DNA of 64,000 bases, taken from the NCBI GenBank assembly GCA_021295655.1, contig JAGWBX010000008.1, forward strand, positions 13,453 through 77,452, read 5' to 3'. This DNA is from Candidatus Latescibacterota bacterium (GTDB taxonomy: Bacteria; Latescibacterota; UBA2968; GCA-2709665). The position numbers and the translations under genes were made by a program. The number at the start of each line of letters is the position of its first letter. Position 1 is the first letter of the stretch. The notes under the pieces are model-generated. The model worked only from the letters and a program-made list of their open reading frames with translations, ran no database searches and had not been told where the DNA came from. This document shows, piece after piece, positions 1-8,753 of this stretch.

Positions 1-546
1 GACATGCGTTGCAATAACCATTGGCGAAACCTGTCTGTCAGCCTTCGCCTCAACTGTCATCCTGAGGAGGCCGGTTTGAAGGTGGGGCGGACCTTCCTGT
101 CTGCCTGTATGACGTGAGGGTCGTCAGGCTGATGATTTCCCCGCGCAAATGTGTTACCTGCATTCCTGCCTTCAGAACAATCGAACAGACGGGAGATTCT
201 TCGACTTCGCTCAGAATGACATGTTTTGCGGTAACTGTCATCGACATGCATCCTTCACAACCTGGCTTTGGCTGTCATCCTGAGAAGGCCCTGTCTGCCG
301 TGTCCGGCCTGCCTGCAGCGCCTTTCTGCGTGCGTACACGCACAGGCAGGCAGTACGCTGCGCAGGCAGGCACAGGCAGGCGTCAGGCCGACGAAGGATC
401 TGCTGCGGCATCGATTCACCCCTCGCGCGACTTGCACGTGTAACAACTGAAAATGCGGCACGTCCACGATTTCTTCGCTGCGCTCAGAATGACCGGTCGG
501 CCGATCAACTCAAACCGAATGGCATAATTCAACACGGGGACTTCCA
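1..546. repeat. Composite intergenic repeat, no gene
   Basis: No credible gene lies here. The stretch is built from short modules of a dispersed repeat: TGTCATCCTGAG at about 56-67 and 273-284, TCGCTCAGAATGAC at about 207-220, a related CGCTCAGAATGACC near 481-493, and GCAGGCAGG runs at about 318-395. The same modules recur in the opposite orientation at about 30785-31022. Short ORFs in this stretch are repeat-derived. Such TCATTCTGAG-type sequences are common mobile or passively spread intergenic repeats in environmental genomes; the mechanism here is unknown. Confidence 0.6.
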
Positions 547-2295
547 ATGGAATTTTCACCGCGAGAAATGGTACAGCGCCCCCGGCGTGAGAGTACGGGG
601 AACCGTGCCCTGCTGGTACTGGCGGACAGCCGGGGCAGCTATACGGATACCAGCATCGTGGATCAGACCGTGTTGGTGGCGTTGCAGCACTTCGGGTTTC
701 CGTTTCGCATTCACGATCTGGCTGCCGGTCCGATAACCCGCGAACTGCTTGACGGCTGCGCCGCGGTGGTGATCGCGCAGGCGCGCCTGGGCGATGTCCT
801 CTCGTTCGGGGAGACCGAACTGCTCGCCTCGGGGGTGGAGGAGGCCGGGATGGGCCTGGTCAATTTCGACGGCGAACTGCGGCTCTACAAACCGCCGCTG
901 CTTCGGCTCTTCGGGCTTGAGGTGGACCGGATTCCGATGGCGTCGGACCTGCTGCGCATCGGGGATAACGACCACTTCATCAACTGGACGCAGCAGAGCG
1001 GCAGTATGGTCCGGCTGAAGCGACCCGTGACCATTGCGCAGATCAAGTGCGTGAGGCGGCACGTTGTGGAACTGGCGCAGGCTGCGATGGGCAAGGATCA
1101 GCTCGTTTTTTCCCGCCATAACGTCCCGGGCACGGCCTACGAGCCGGACCAGTTTCCGGTCGCGCTGGCAGGCGTCTGCGGCAGCGGCCGGGCGGTGCAG
1201 TTTGCGTGTTCGCCCCGCATCTGGCACCAGGAATTCCTGGGCCACGCGATGGGGCTGGACGCCCTATTCTGGCGCGCCATCGTCTGGGCGGCGCGCAAGC
1301 CGTTCGTCGCGCAGATGATGCCGCCCTTTGTGACCATCCGGGTGGACGACGGCAGAGGCCGCCACGATTTCCGCTATACCGAGGTGATGAACCGGCACGG
1401 TTACCGGCCAATGATTTCCTGCTTCCTGGACCTCGTCCCGGATGAAGTCGTGCCGTTTATGCGCGCGCGATACAGCGCCGGACAGGTGGACTGGGACGCG
1501 CATGCCTTCGACTATTACAAGCTGATTCCGTTCGATTTCGGCATTGGCGAGTACAGCGACACACAGTTGAAGGAAATCTTCGAGGGGGTGGACCATTGGT
1601 ACGACCAACGGGGCCTGAAGCCGCCGCGTCGCGCCGTGTTTCACTGGGGCGAGGTGGGGGTGCGCGTCCTGCCCCATTTGAAGTCGAGGGGGCGGACGTT
1701 CGTCTATTCGACCTACCATCTGGGGCAGGTGAAGTGGGAGCGGCTGTTCCCCAACTGGTGGCCCTACGGCCTCAACAGCCTGTTCTACGACTATATCCCC
1801 GAAGACCCGGAGATGTACAATATCGGCGCCATGCTCCCCCGCCACCTGGTGGAGCCCGACGTGCTCACGGGCTGTACGACCTGGGCCGGCGACAACTCCA
1901 CGAACGATATGGACAAGGCCGCGGAACGGGCGGCCGGTTCGGTCCGACTGGCGCTGGACAGCGGGTTCTTCTCGGAGATCACCACCCACGAGCAGAAGTT
2001 CGGCGTGCTGTCGCTGGAGGAGATCGACCGGTGGCTGTCGCTGGTGGCGCAGCAAACGGACCGTTTCGATACCCGGGGGGTGGGCCACGACGAGGCCGCG
2101 GAGTATACCCGCGCCAGGGACGAGTCGTGGATTGCGGCCGCGTCAACGCCCGACGGCAGGTCTGCTCACCTGAGGCTGGATGGCAGGACGAGCGTAAACC
2201 TGGAACTGGCCGTGTTCGAAAACGACGGAGACGGCGTGGTCCAGCGGTGGGAATCGGTCCCGGCCTTCAAGGGGGACACCCGGATCACGCTCTGA
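547..2295 (+). CDS. GATase-like / polysaccharide-deacetylase-like protein
   Basis: A 582-aa protein of unknown substrate. Residues about 20-110 look like the class I glutamine-amidotransferase-like fold used in sugar-active proteins (ALLVLADSRG, then alternating beta/alpha segments), without an obvious catalytic Cys. Residues about 255-300 hold a NodB-like strand with paired acidic residues (FVTIRVDDGRG), and a later HE pair (ITTHEQKFG) may be part of the same active site. I infer a deacetylase-fold hydrolase acting on a carbohydrate. No signal peptide is visible. It is convergent with recD2, with 18 bp between the stops. A GGGGA lies just before the ATG. It could also be a non-catalytic carbohydrate-binding protein. 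Confidence 0.7.
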   Translation: MEFSPREMVQRPRRESTGNRALLVLADSRGSYTDTSIVDQTVLVALQHFGFPFRIHDLAAGPITRELLDGCAAVVIAQARLGDVLSFGETELLASGVEEAGMGLVNFDGELRLYKPPLLRLFGLEVDRIPMASDLLRIGDNDHFINWTQQSGSMVRLKRPVTIAQIKCVRRHVVELAQAAMGKDQLVFSRHNVPGTAYEPDQFPVALAGVCGSGRAVQFACSPRIWHQEFLGHAMGLDALFWRAIVWAARKPFVAQMMPPFVTIRVDDGRGRHDFRYTEVMNRHGYRPMISCFLDLVPDEVVPFMRARYSAGQVDWDAHAFDYYKLIPFDFGIGEYSDTQLKEIFEGVDHWYDQRGLKPPRRAVFHWGEVGVRVLPHLKSRGRTFVYSTYHLGQVKWERLFPNWWPYGLNSLFYDYIPEDPEMYNIGAMLPRHLVEPDVLTGCTTWAGDNSTNDMDKAAERAAGSVRLALDSGFFSEITTHEQKFGVLSLEEIDRWLSLVAQQTDRFDTRGVGHDEAAEYTRARDESWIAAASTPDGRSAHLRLDGRTSVNLELAVFENDGDGVVQRWESVPAFKGDTRITL

Positions 2296-2313
2296 TTGAT
2301 GATCCAGGCGACT

Positions 2314-4458
2314 TCAGTCGCCCGGTGCCCCCCGGATGCGCTGGGGCAGCGAGGTGTACCGGTCGGCCACCTGGTTGTTTTTGATGGCGATCGCGAGGGC
2401 CTTCCGTGTGCCAACGATCACAACCAGGTCCCGCGCCCTCGTGACGGCGGTATACAGAAGGTTTCGCTGTAACATCATATAGTGCTGGGTGGTCAGCGGA
2501 AGAACAACGACGGGATACTCGGACCCCTGACTCTTGTGCACGCTGGTGGCGTAGGCCGGCACAATCTCGTCCAGTTCCGTGAAGTCGTAACCCACGGTCC
2601 GTTCCGGGTACCTTACGGCGAGGGCCTGGTTCGTTGAGTCGATCCCCGCCACCCGCCCCATATCCCCGTTGAACACGTCCCTGTCGTAGTTGTTCCGGAC
2701 CTGCATCACCTTGTCTCCCACCCGGAAGCGAACGCCGCCACGCTGAAGTTCCTGCCCGTTCGGATTGAGCCGCTCCTGGAGCACCCGGTTCAGGTTCGTT
2801 GCGCCGGTCTCGCCTCGATACATCGGCGCCATCACCTGGATATCGTCAATCGCGTTCACCCCGTAGGCACGCGGCAGCCTGTCCCGGCAGAGCCCGCAGA
2901 CCGTCTCCACCACCTCCTCCGGGTCGTCCACCTCGGAAAAAAAGAAATCCGAACTCCGGCTGTTGTCCACCTCCGGTATTTCACCGGCCAGAATGCGGTG
3001 CGCGTTGATGACAATCCGGCTCTCACGCGCCTGCCGGAAAATCTCGTTCAGCGACACGACAGCCGCCTCTCCCGAGCCGATGATATCCTTCAAGACATTC
3101 CCCGGCCCCACCGAAGGCAGTTGGTCCACGTCCCCCACCAGGACCACCGTGGCGCTGACCGGCACCGCCTGCAGCAGACTGTTCATCAATGCCACGTCCA
3201 CCATCGAGACTTCGTCCACGATGATCGCATCACACGTCAGAGGGTTCTCGAAGTTCATATCGAATTTCCACTCGCCCGGGCTGAACTTGAGCAGCCGGTG
3301 GATGGTTCTGGCGTCCCGCCCTGTGGCTTCAGACATCCGTTTTGCCGCACGCCCGGTAGGCGCGGCCAGCAATACCTCCTTGTCTCTCGCCTCGAAGAGG
3401 GCGATCAGACCCCTGATCGTGGTGGTTTTGCCCGTCCCGGGGCCGCCGGTAAGCACGAGCAGGCTGTGGGAAAGCGCCTTTTCCAGCGCAACCTTCTGCA
3501 GAGAGGCGAACCGGATCCCGTCGCGTTTTTCGATTGCCGCGATTTCCGCCGCGATATCGCGGGTTTCAACCCGCCGGATGCTGGAGAACTGATGTACCCG
3601 AGTCGCCACGCCTTTTTCGGCAAAGAAGAGCGCAGGAATGTAGATCCGGTCCTCCTCGACGACCACCTCGTCCTCCTGGCGAAGCAAGTCGATACACGGC
3701 GCGATCAGTTCGTGCGAAACTTCCAGCGTCTCCGCGCACCGGTCCATCAACTCCGTCACGGGCACATAGACGTGCCCGTCGGACTGCGCTGCGGTATCCA
3801 GCACGTAACGGATACCAGCAAGGACCCGCTGCTCCGATTGGGGTTCCACGCCCAGTTTCTGGGCGATCCGATCGGCGGAGGCGAAACCGATACCCCAGAC
3901 GTCGCGAGACAACCGGTACGGATTCTCCTGAATCAGTGAGACCGCATCCTGCCCGTACTGCTTCCAGATCTTCACCGCGTGCCCCGTACCCACGTCGTGC
4001 GACTGCAGAAACAGCATCACGTTGTGGATCTCGCGCTGCTCCTTCCACGCATCCTCGATCATCGTCGCACGCTTCCGCCCCAACCCCTCCACCTCCACGA
4101 GCCGTTTCGAGGCCTTCTCGATCACTTCCAGCGTCTTTTTTCCGAAATGATCCACGATTCGTCCGGCCATCACCGGTCCGATCCCCTTGATCAACCCCGA
4201 ACCCAGATACTTTCGCATTCCATGCACGGTGGATGGATATACTTTCTCGTAGGATTCGATCTTGAACTGGCGGCCGTACCGGGCATGGTCCGTCCATTCC
4301 CCTTTCAGGGCCACGCACTCCCCCGCAACCAGCGAAAGCGTCGTCCCCACAACGGTGACCGTATCCCGCGCGCCTTCGGGCTGGAACCTGGCAACCGTGT
4401 AGCCGCTCTCTTCGCTCTGAAACGTGATCCGATCCACGATACCCTGGAGCCGCTCCAT
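2314..4458 (-). CDS. recD2: RecD2-type ATP-dependent DNA helicase
   Basis: A 714-aa SF1B 5'-3' helicase of the RecD/TraA family in organisms without RecBC, with a role in DNA repair and replication. An N-terminal OB-like segment (MERLQGIVDRITF) is followed by helix-hairpin-helix repeats at about 85-190, Walker A GGPGTGKTT near 335, Walker B DEVSMVD near 420, and C-terminal UvrD-like motifs VHKSQGSEYP and TAVTRARD. I start at the ATG at 4458, which has AAAGGGG upstream and leaves a 13-bp gap to nagA; a 26-codon longer reading would run into nagA. The size is usual for the family. It probably shares a transcript with nagA. Confidence 0.95.
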   Translation of the reverse strand: MERLQGIVDRITFQSEESGYTVARFQPEGARDTVTVVGTTLSLVAGECVALKGEWTDHARYGRQFKIESYEKVYPSTVHGMRKYLGSGLIKGIGPVMAGRIVDHFGKKTLEVIEKASKRLVEVEGLGRKRATMIEDAWKEQREIHNVMLFLQSHDVGTGHAVKIWKQYGQDAVSLIQENPYRLSRDVWGIGFASADRIAQKLGVEPQSEQRVLAGIRYVLDTAAQSDGHVYVPVTELMDRCAETLEVSHELIAPCIDLLRQEDEVVVEEDRIYIPALFFAEKGVATRVHQFSSIRRVETRDIAAEIAAIEKRDGIRFASLQKVALEKALSHSLLVLTGGPGTGKTTTIRGLIALFEARDKEVLLAAPTGRAAKRMSEATGRDARTIHRLLKFSPGEWKFDMNFENPLTCDAIIVDEVSMVDVALMNSLLQAVPVSATVVLVGDVDQLPSVGPGNVLKDIIGSGEAAVVSLNEIFRQARESRIVINAHRILAGEIPEVDNSRSSDFFFSEVDDPEEVVETVCGLCRDRLPRAYGVNAIDDIQVMAPMYRGETGATNLNRVLQERLNPNGQELQRGGVRFRVGDKVMQVRNNYDRDVFNGDMGRVAGIDSTNQALAVRYPERTVGYDFTELDEIVPAYATSVHKSQGSEYPVVVLPLTTQHYMMLQRNLLYTAVTRARDLVVIVGTRKALAIAIKNNQVADRYTSLPQRIRGAPGD

Positions 4459-4471
4459 AGCACGGACCCCT

Positions 4472-5668
4472 TTATCTGCGTCTGGATTGCACGGCGCCGG
4501 AAGACGACGCTTTGTAGGCGACTTCGCCCCGGACAATCGTCGCCACGACCGATAGCGCCTCCTGCCCCTCCGCCCAGCGGAACAGCGTCAGGCTCGCGTC
4601 CATACCGGGCGCCACGCGGCCCAACCGGTCGTCCACGCCCAGCAGCCGCGCCGGATTGATGGTTGCCGTCTCCACGGCTTCGGCCAGCGTGGCATCGGTA
4701 TAGGCGACTGTATTCGGAATCCCGTGATCCAGAAACAGCGACGCCCCCGCCAGGTAGGGTGTGCCCGCCAGGGAGATCTTCCCGTTCTCGTGAATCTCCA
4801 CCTCGTCGGTCCCGTAGCTGCGGCCGTAAACACCGGGTGGCAGCCCGGCAATGGACGACACGTCGCTGACCAGGCAGAGCCGTTCTTTCTGCTTGGACCT
4901 GTAGAAGCTCTTCAACACCGGCGGCGGCAGGTGGTGCCCGTCCGGAATGATCCCCGCCCACAGTTCGTCGGCGGCAAGCTGCTCCCAGATATAGTTATCG
5001 TGGCGGGGAATCTCCGCGTGCGCCCCGTTGCCCAGGTGGGTGGACATCCGCGCCCCGGCCGCCACCGCCTCCCGGATCCGGGCCCGGCTCGCGCCCGTAT
5101 GCCCCAGGGCGACGATGACGCCGGCATCCGCGGCCTTCTCGATAAAGGCCAGCGATCCCTCCCGTTCGGGCGCCAGGGTCAGAATCCGGATCCGGCCCTC
5201 CGCCGCCTCCTGGTAGCGGCAGAACTCGTCCCAGTCCGGGTCCCGCGTATGTTGCAGGGGATGCGCGCCCCGCGGACCGTCCTCGGAGGCGATGTAAGGC
5301 CCCTCCACGTGGAACCCCACAAACGACGCATCCGCAGCCTTCGACTGCTCGCACGCCCCGGCCAGCGCCCTTAAACCCGAAATCGCATGCTCGGCGGGCG
5401 AGGTCGTTACCGTGGGACAAAACAGTGCCGTCCCCGCCCGGTACGGCCATTCGCACGCCTGAAGCACGCGCTCCACCGTCAGGTCTCCGGAACTGAAGTT
5501 GATCCCGCCGGCGCCGTTGACCTGCACGTCGAATATCCCGGGCGAAATCCACACGTCGGCGCCCCCCAACGAGGCTTCGCCGTCTTCGCCAACACTTGTG
5601 ATTCGGCCATCCTCAATCGTTACCGACACGGGTGTTTCCGTGCCCACAATCTTCCCGCGAAAAACCAT
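4472..5668 (-). CDS. nagA: N-acetylglucosamine-6-phosphate deacetylase
   Basis: A 398-aa amidohydrolase that removes the acetyl group from GlcNAc-6-phosphate in amino-sugar and peptidoglycan recycling. Visible family motifs are the metal ligand Glu in HVEGPY, the metal His in LGHTGA, a second His in THLGNGAH, and a late Asp in SDVSSIAG that would be the catalytic acid/base. The middle motif is GNGAH where many NagA have FNAM, so the substrate may be a related acetamido sugar. The start has AAAGGAG 6 nt upstream. No nagB or sugar phosphotransferase gene is adjacent; recD2 follows. Confidence 0.88.
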   Translation of the reverse strand: MVFRGKIVGTETPVSVTIEDGRITSVGEDGEASLGGADVWISPGIFDVQVNGAGGINFSSGDLTVERVLQACEWPYRAGTALFCPTVTTSPAEHAISGLRALAGACEQSKAADASFVGFHVEGPYIASEDGPRGAHPLQHTRDPDWDEFCRYQEAAEGRIRILTLAPEREGSLAFIEKAADAGVIVALGHTGASRARIREAVAAGARMSTHLGNGAHAEIPRHDNYIWEQLAADELWAGIIPDGHHLPPPVLKSFYRSKQKERLCLVSDVSSIAGLPPGVYGRSYGTDEVEIHENGKISLAGTPYLAGASLFLDHGIPNTVAYTDATLAEAVETATINPARLLGVDDRLGRVAPGMDASLTLFRWAEGQEALSVVATIVRGEVAYKASSSGAVQSRRR

Positions 5669-6532
5669 TTTTTCTCCTTTGCTTGTACTGTCTTGATCGA
5701 GAATTCTTCAGCGGCCGTTTCAACCCGGGCCGCTGCGTTGCATACAATGAATCTCCCTACCCCGCAAACGTCCCCTATTCCCTTGCCCTTTTTCTTGCTT
5801 CGCCCAGGAAAAAGGGCGAAAAAGAAGGGCGCCGCTCGGCGCGGAGCCGGGACCTACCCCCTAACCCCCTTCCTGACGGATGGGGGAAAGCGGGATTCTC
5901 TCGCGTGGCGCTCGTTTTCCTTTCCTTTTGGAAAGGGTCCCTGCCTGCCGGTGGTCTTTCGGCAGGCAGGGGGGATAGGTCGCCCGACCGAGCTATGTTG
6001 CTGGACGGATTTGCACGGAAATACCCCCAACCACACCACCGAGCGGGCGAAACGTCTTCACACAGGGAGGCCAACCTCACGGCTTCCCGGTAGTCCCGCC
6101 GTTTGCCTCTCGCTGTATGTCTTTGCTTCAAGTCGACGGCTGTCCTCATCATACAGGTGCCAATCGGTCTACAAAGGTATATCCTTGCCGGAGGGCTACC
6201 AGAGCAGAGCGCGCAGATCCTTCCAGCAATGCACATCGCTGTGCTATCCGGGGTGTCAGGGCTGTGGATCGTGTGCATCCTGTGAGGGTGTTCGCGCTAT
6301 GCATATGGCAGGCCCCGCGCCCAGCGGCGACTTTTGGTTCCTTTTGGTCGCTTCAAAAGGAACAGGGAAACGGGGTTTTTGATTTGGGTTTTCGCCTTTT
6401 GCTTTTTTCTTTTGGCTGACCGCTGAGGGCTGAAAGCTGATAGCTGTTTGTCCTCTCACGTCTCACCGCTTTTCGGGCTTTGCTTTCGATTAACGATAAC
6501 ACCCCGGCACCCGTTCCGCAATATGTTTTGGC
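5669..6532. repeat. Gene-free stretch with three hairpins
   Basis: No supported gene. Three inverted repeats stand out: GCCCTTTTTC 5785-5794 with 5808-5817; CCTTTCC 5919-5925 with 5930-5936; and CCTGCCTGCC 5940-5949 with 5961-5970. A fourth, CCTTTTG with CAAAAGG, sits near 6342-6360. The last two have A/T or G/C modules of the kind seen elsewhere in this window's intergenic repeats. The stretch probably insulates nagA from the cassette downstream. Confidence 0.5.
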
Positions 6533-6561
6533 TTGACATCACCGGGCGAATATTGTATAAT
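6533..6561 (+). promoter_or_regulatory. Perfect-consensus sigma70-type promoter
   Basis: TTGACA at 6533-6538 and TATAAT at 6556-6561 are separated by exactly 17 bp, the full housekeeping-sigma consensus. Transcription would begin near 6568, leaving about an 80-nt leader before the ATG at 6649. It should drive the inositol-phosphatase-like gene and at least the beta-helix gene. Confidence 0.85.
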
Positions 6562-6648
6562 CATTGACTGTTTAATCCAGCCTCGATAGCAGTCATATTA
6601 GTCCCGTAAAAACATAAATTTAAACACTTCAGGCTGAAGGGGTCACGA

Positions 6649-7596
6649 ATGGGTGACGATCAGGTTTTCGAAAATAGAATCAACAACTTCAGTAGAACCG
6701 ATAATGTAGACGAACACACGTCTCTCGCCCTGGCCATCGTGGCCGAGACCCTGGATATCCTGCACGATCTGCAGGGCAAGGCCAGCGGATCCATGGTCAT
6801 CCGGACCCGCGAGGGCGACTACAAGAATTGGGACGCGGAGATTTTCGGCGTAGACGAAGCCGCGGAGGGGGCTTATATCGGACGGCTTAAAGAGAGCACG
6901 CATCCGGTCGTGCTGCTTTCCGAGGAAGCCGGCATGGTGGATCTCACCGGCGGCAAGGAAGGCGAAAAGATCTATGGCGTCTCCGATCCATTCGACGGCA
7001 GTTGGCTGTACAAACGCGGGCTGCCGTTCATGCAATACAGTTCCCTGGCGCTCTTCAATACCAACTTCGATCACCTTGTCTCCGTCACCGGCGACGTTTT
7101 CAACAGAGACCTGGCGTTCGCCAACGGCAACGGCGCGTTTATGGCCAGGCTGGACGGCAACGCGCTGACCGGCGTGGAGAGACTGAACGAAAGCTATCGT
7201 AAGGAACGGCACGGAGAACCCGCCTCCGACGTGGGCGACGCGTGTGTGGAATCATACCTCCTTAAACCTGCCAAATTCCTCATGCCGCTCATCGATGAGT
7301 ACAGACCGGTCATCGATGCCTTCAAAATGCTCCACCCAAACGGCGGCCCGTACGCTTTTGCAGAGGCCGCGGCCGGGCAGATCGACGTCTATTTCGCCAG
7401 GCAGCAGCCCTACGTGGACGTTTTCTCCGGAATCGCAATCGCGGAACAGGCCGGCCTGATCGTCTCCGATTTCCACGGAAACGAGGTGGCGAAGCCCACG
7501 GAGGATTACGAGACCGTTTTCGACGTCCTGGTGAGCCGGACGCAGGCCCTGCACGATCAAACCCTCGAGAAAATTGCGGAATGCAGAAAGGAATAA
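6649..7596 (+). CDS. Inositol monophosphatase / FBPase-family phosphatase
   Basis: A 315-aa metal-dependent sugar or inositol phosphate phosphatase. The Li+-sensitive phosphatase signature is present: acidic pair LLSEEAG at about 83-89, metal-binding DPFDGSW at about 108-114 (the DPxDGT/S box), and the C-terminal YVDVFSGIAIAEQAG that corresponds to the WDxAAG box with Asp kept. The AAGRPS-like end is diverged, so the substrate is uncertain. It heads a cassette with a beta-helix protein (3-bp gap) and a sugar kinase, which suggests hexose-phosphate or sugar-nucleotide metabolism. AAGGGG lies upstream of the ATG. Confidence 0.82.
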   Translation: MGDDQVFENRINNFSRTDNVDEHTSLALAIVAETLDILHDLQGKASGSMVIRTREGDYKNWDAEIFGVDEAAEGAYIGRLKESTHPVVLLSEEAGMVDLTGGKEGEKIYGVSDPFDGSWLYKRGLPFMQYSSLALFNTNFDHLVSVTGDVFNRDLAFANGNGAFMARLDGNALTGVERLNESYRKERHGEPASDVGDACVESYLLKPAKFLMPLIDEYRPVIDAFKMLHPNGGPYAFAEAAAGQIDVYFARQQPYVDVFSGIAIAEQAGLIVSDFHGNEVAKPTEDYETVFDVLVSRTQALHDQTLEKIAECRKE

Positions 7597-7599
7597 GCA

Positions 7600-8571
7600 A
7601 TGGCCATTAACGGAACCGGCACGAAGGACAATCCGGTCATCGTTACCGAACTGGCGGCTGACGAAGTCCCCGGCGAACTGAGACCTTCCAACTTTTTCGA
7701 CCTCGACAAATATCCGTTCGAGCACCGCGCGCTGGTCGACGGCGCCAGGTCGGTCGTGGATCTCATCGGCAAAGACGGCATCGAGAAATACGCCAGGAAA
7801 TGGCTGGCGGACAAGATCGGTTCGGCGGAAGGCGTGGAAGAACGCACCGGTCTGCCGGGCGTCGGGAACTACACGGTGCTGGTGGAGCCCGGCGCCGTTT
7901 GCGAACCGCTCTTCGTGCACGGTGCGCTCGATGGCGAGGGCCATACGCTCTACGTCGCGAACAACGCAAAGGTGGTCGGAGCCGTGATCTACCTGGACGG
8001 CGGGGACGTCTACGTCGGTTCCGGCGCCGTCATAGAGCCGACGGCCGGCGTCAAGGGTCCCACAATTATCGGCCCGAATAACGATATCCGGCAAGGCGCC
8101 TATCTTCGGGGCAACATTGTTCTGGGCGGCCACAAGAAACACGGTGACAACGCCATCCGGGGTGAACTCAAGAACGTCCTCATGCTGGACGAAGCCAACT
8201 TCCCCCATCCCTCGTATCTCGGCGACAGCCTCTGCGGTTACGCCACCCACTTCGGCAACCAGGCCACGGCCGCGAACCTCGGCATTATCCAGGGCGTTCG
8301 CGATCGCGACAAGCGCGTCAACCTGAAGGTCGAAATCAACAATAATTGGTACGACCTGGGCGGCGCCAAAATGGGCGTCGTGCTGGGCGACAGAACGCAA
8401 CTGGCCTGCGATTCCCTCACGGATCCCGGAACATTGCTGGGGCCGATGTGCATCTCCTACGGCCTCGCCTACGTCAAGGCCGGGTATTATCCCGCCGGTA
8501 CCATGTTCAAGACCAGGTCCGAGCGGGTCGTGGACACGCAGAAAGGCATCTTCGATCCGGACAAACTGTAA
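7600..8571 (+). CDS. Left-handed beta-helix sugar-nucleotide-type protein
   Basis: A 323-aa protein whose central part (about 95-230) reads as hexapeptide-repeat beta-helix turns (LYVANNAKVVGAVIY, VYVGSGAVIEPTAGVKG, TIIGPNNDIRQGAYLRG). This resembles the acyltransferase-like C-terminal half of GlmU-type and archaeal sugar-1-phosphate nucleotidylyltransferases, but there is no N-terminal pyrophosphorylase domain with the GxGTR motif. I infer a stand-alone helix enzyme or a subunit paired with the neighbouring phosphatase and kinase. Its start lies 3 bp after the previous stop with AAAGGAA as ribosome site. Confidence 0.7.
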   Translation: MAINGTGTKDNPVIVTELAADEVPGELRPSNFFDLDKYPFEHRALVDGARSVVDLIGKDGIEKYARKWLADKIGSAEGVEERTGLPGVGNYTVLVEPGAVCEPLFVHGALDGEGHTLYVANNAKVVGAVIYLDGGDVYVGSGAVIEPTAGVKGPTIIGPNNDIRQGAYLRGNIVLGGHKKHGDNAIRGELKNVLMLDEANFPHPSYLGDSLCGYATHFGNQATAANLGIIQGVRDRDKRVNLKVEINNNWYDLGGAKMGVVLGDRTQLACDSLTDPGTLLGPMCISYGLAYVKAGYYPAGTMFKTRSERVVDTQKGIFDPDKL

Positions 8572-8613
8572 TTCGCCTTCCAGCCGAGGTGCGGCGGCAT
8601 CTTTGCGGATCAG

Positions 8614-8660
8614 AACGACAACGCCTCTCGAATCCATCGGAAGCGTTGTCGTTTTCTCTT
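8614..8660 (+). terminator. Intrinsic terminator after the beta-helix gene
   Basis: AACGACAACGC at 8614-8624 pairs perfectly with GCGTTGTCGTT at 8643-8653, followed by TTCTCTTTT. It lies between the beta-helix gene and the kinase gene, so kinase expression would depend on read-through or a separate promoter. Confidence 0.7.
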
Positions 8661-8753
8661 TTCACCCCTTCAGTCCATGGCGCGTCGAATGGCGTTCCCC
8701 ACACCGGCTGGAACAGACCGGTTGCAGACGCCGGATTCCGGAAGGACAAATGG

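Noticed and set aside
318..395. Tandem GCAGGCAGG units resembling a CRISPR array
   Set aside because: Units are short, overlapping and lack regular spacers; no cas genes nearby.
5387..6382. 331-aa plus-strand ORF spanning the nagA 5' end and the gap
   Set aside because: Begins inside nagA antisense and runs through hairpin repeats; no ribosome site or recognised domain.
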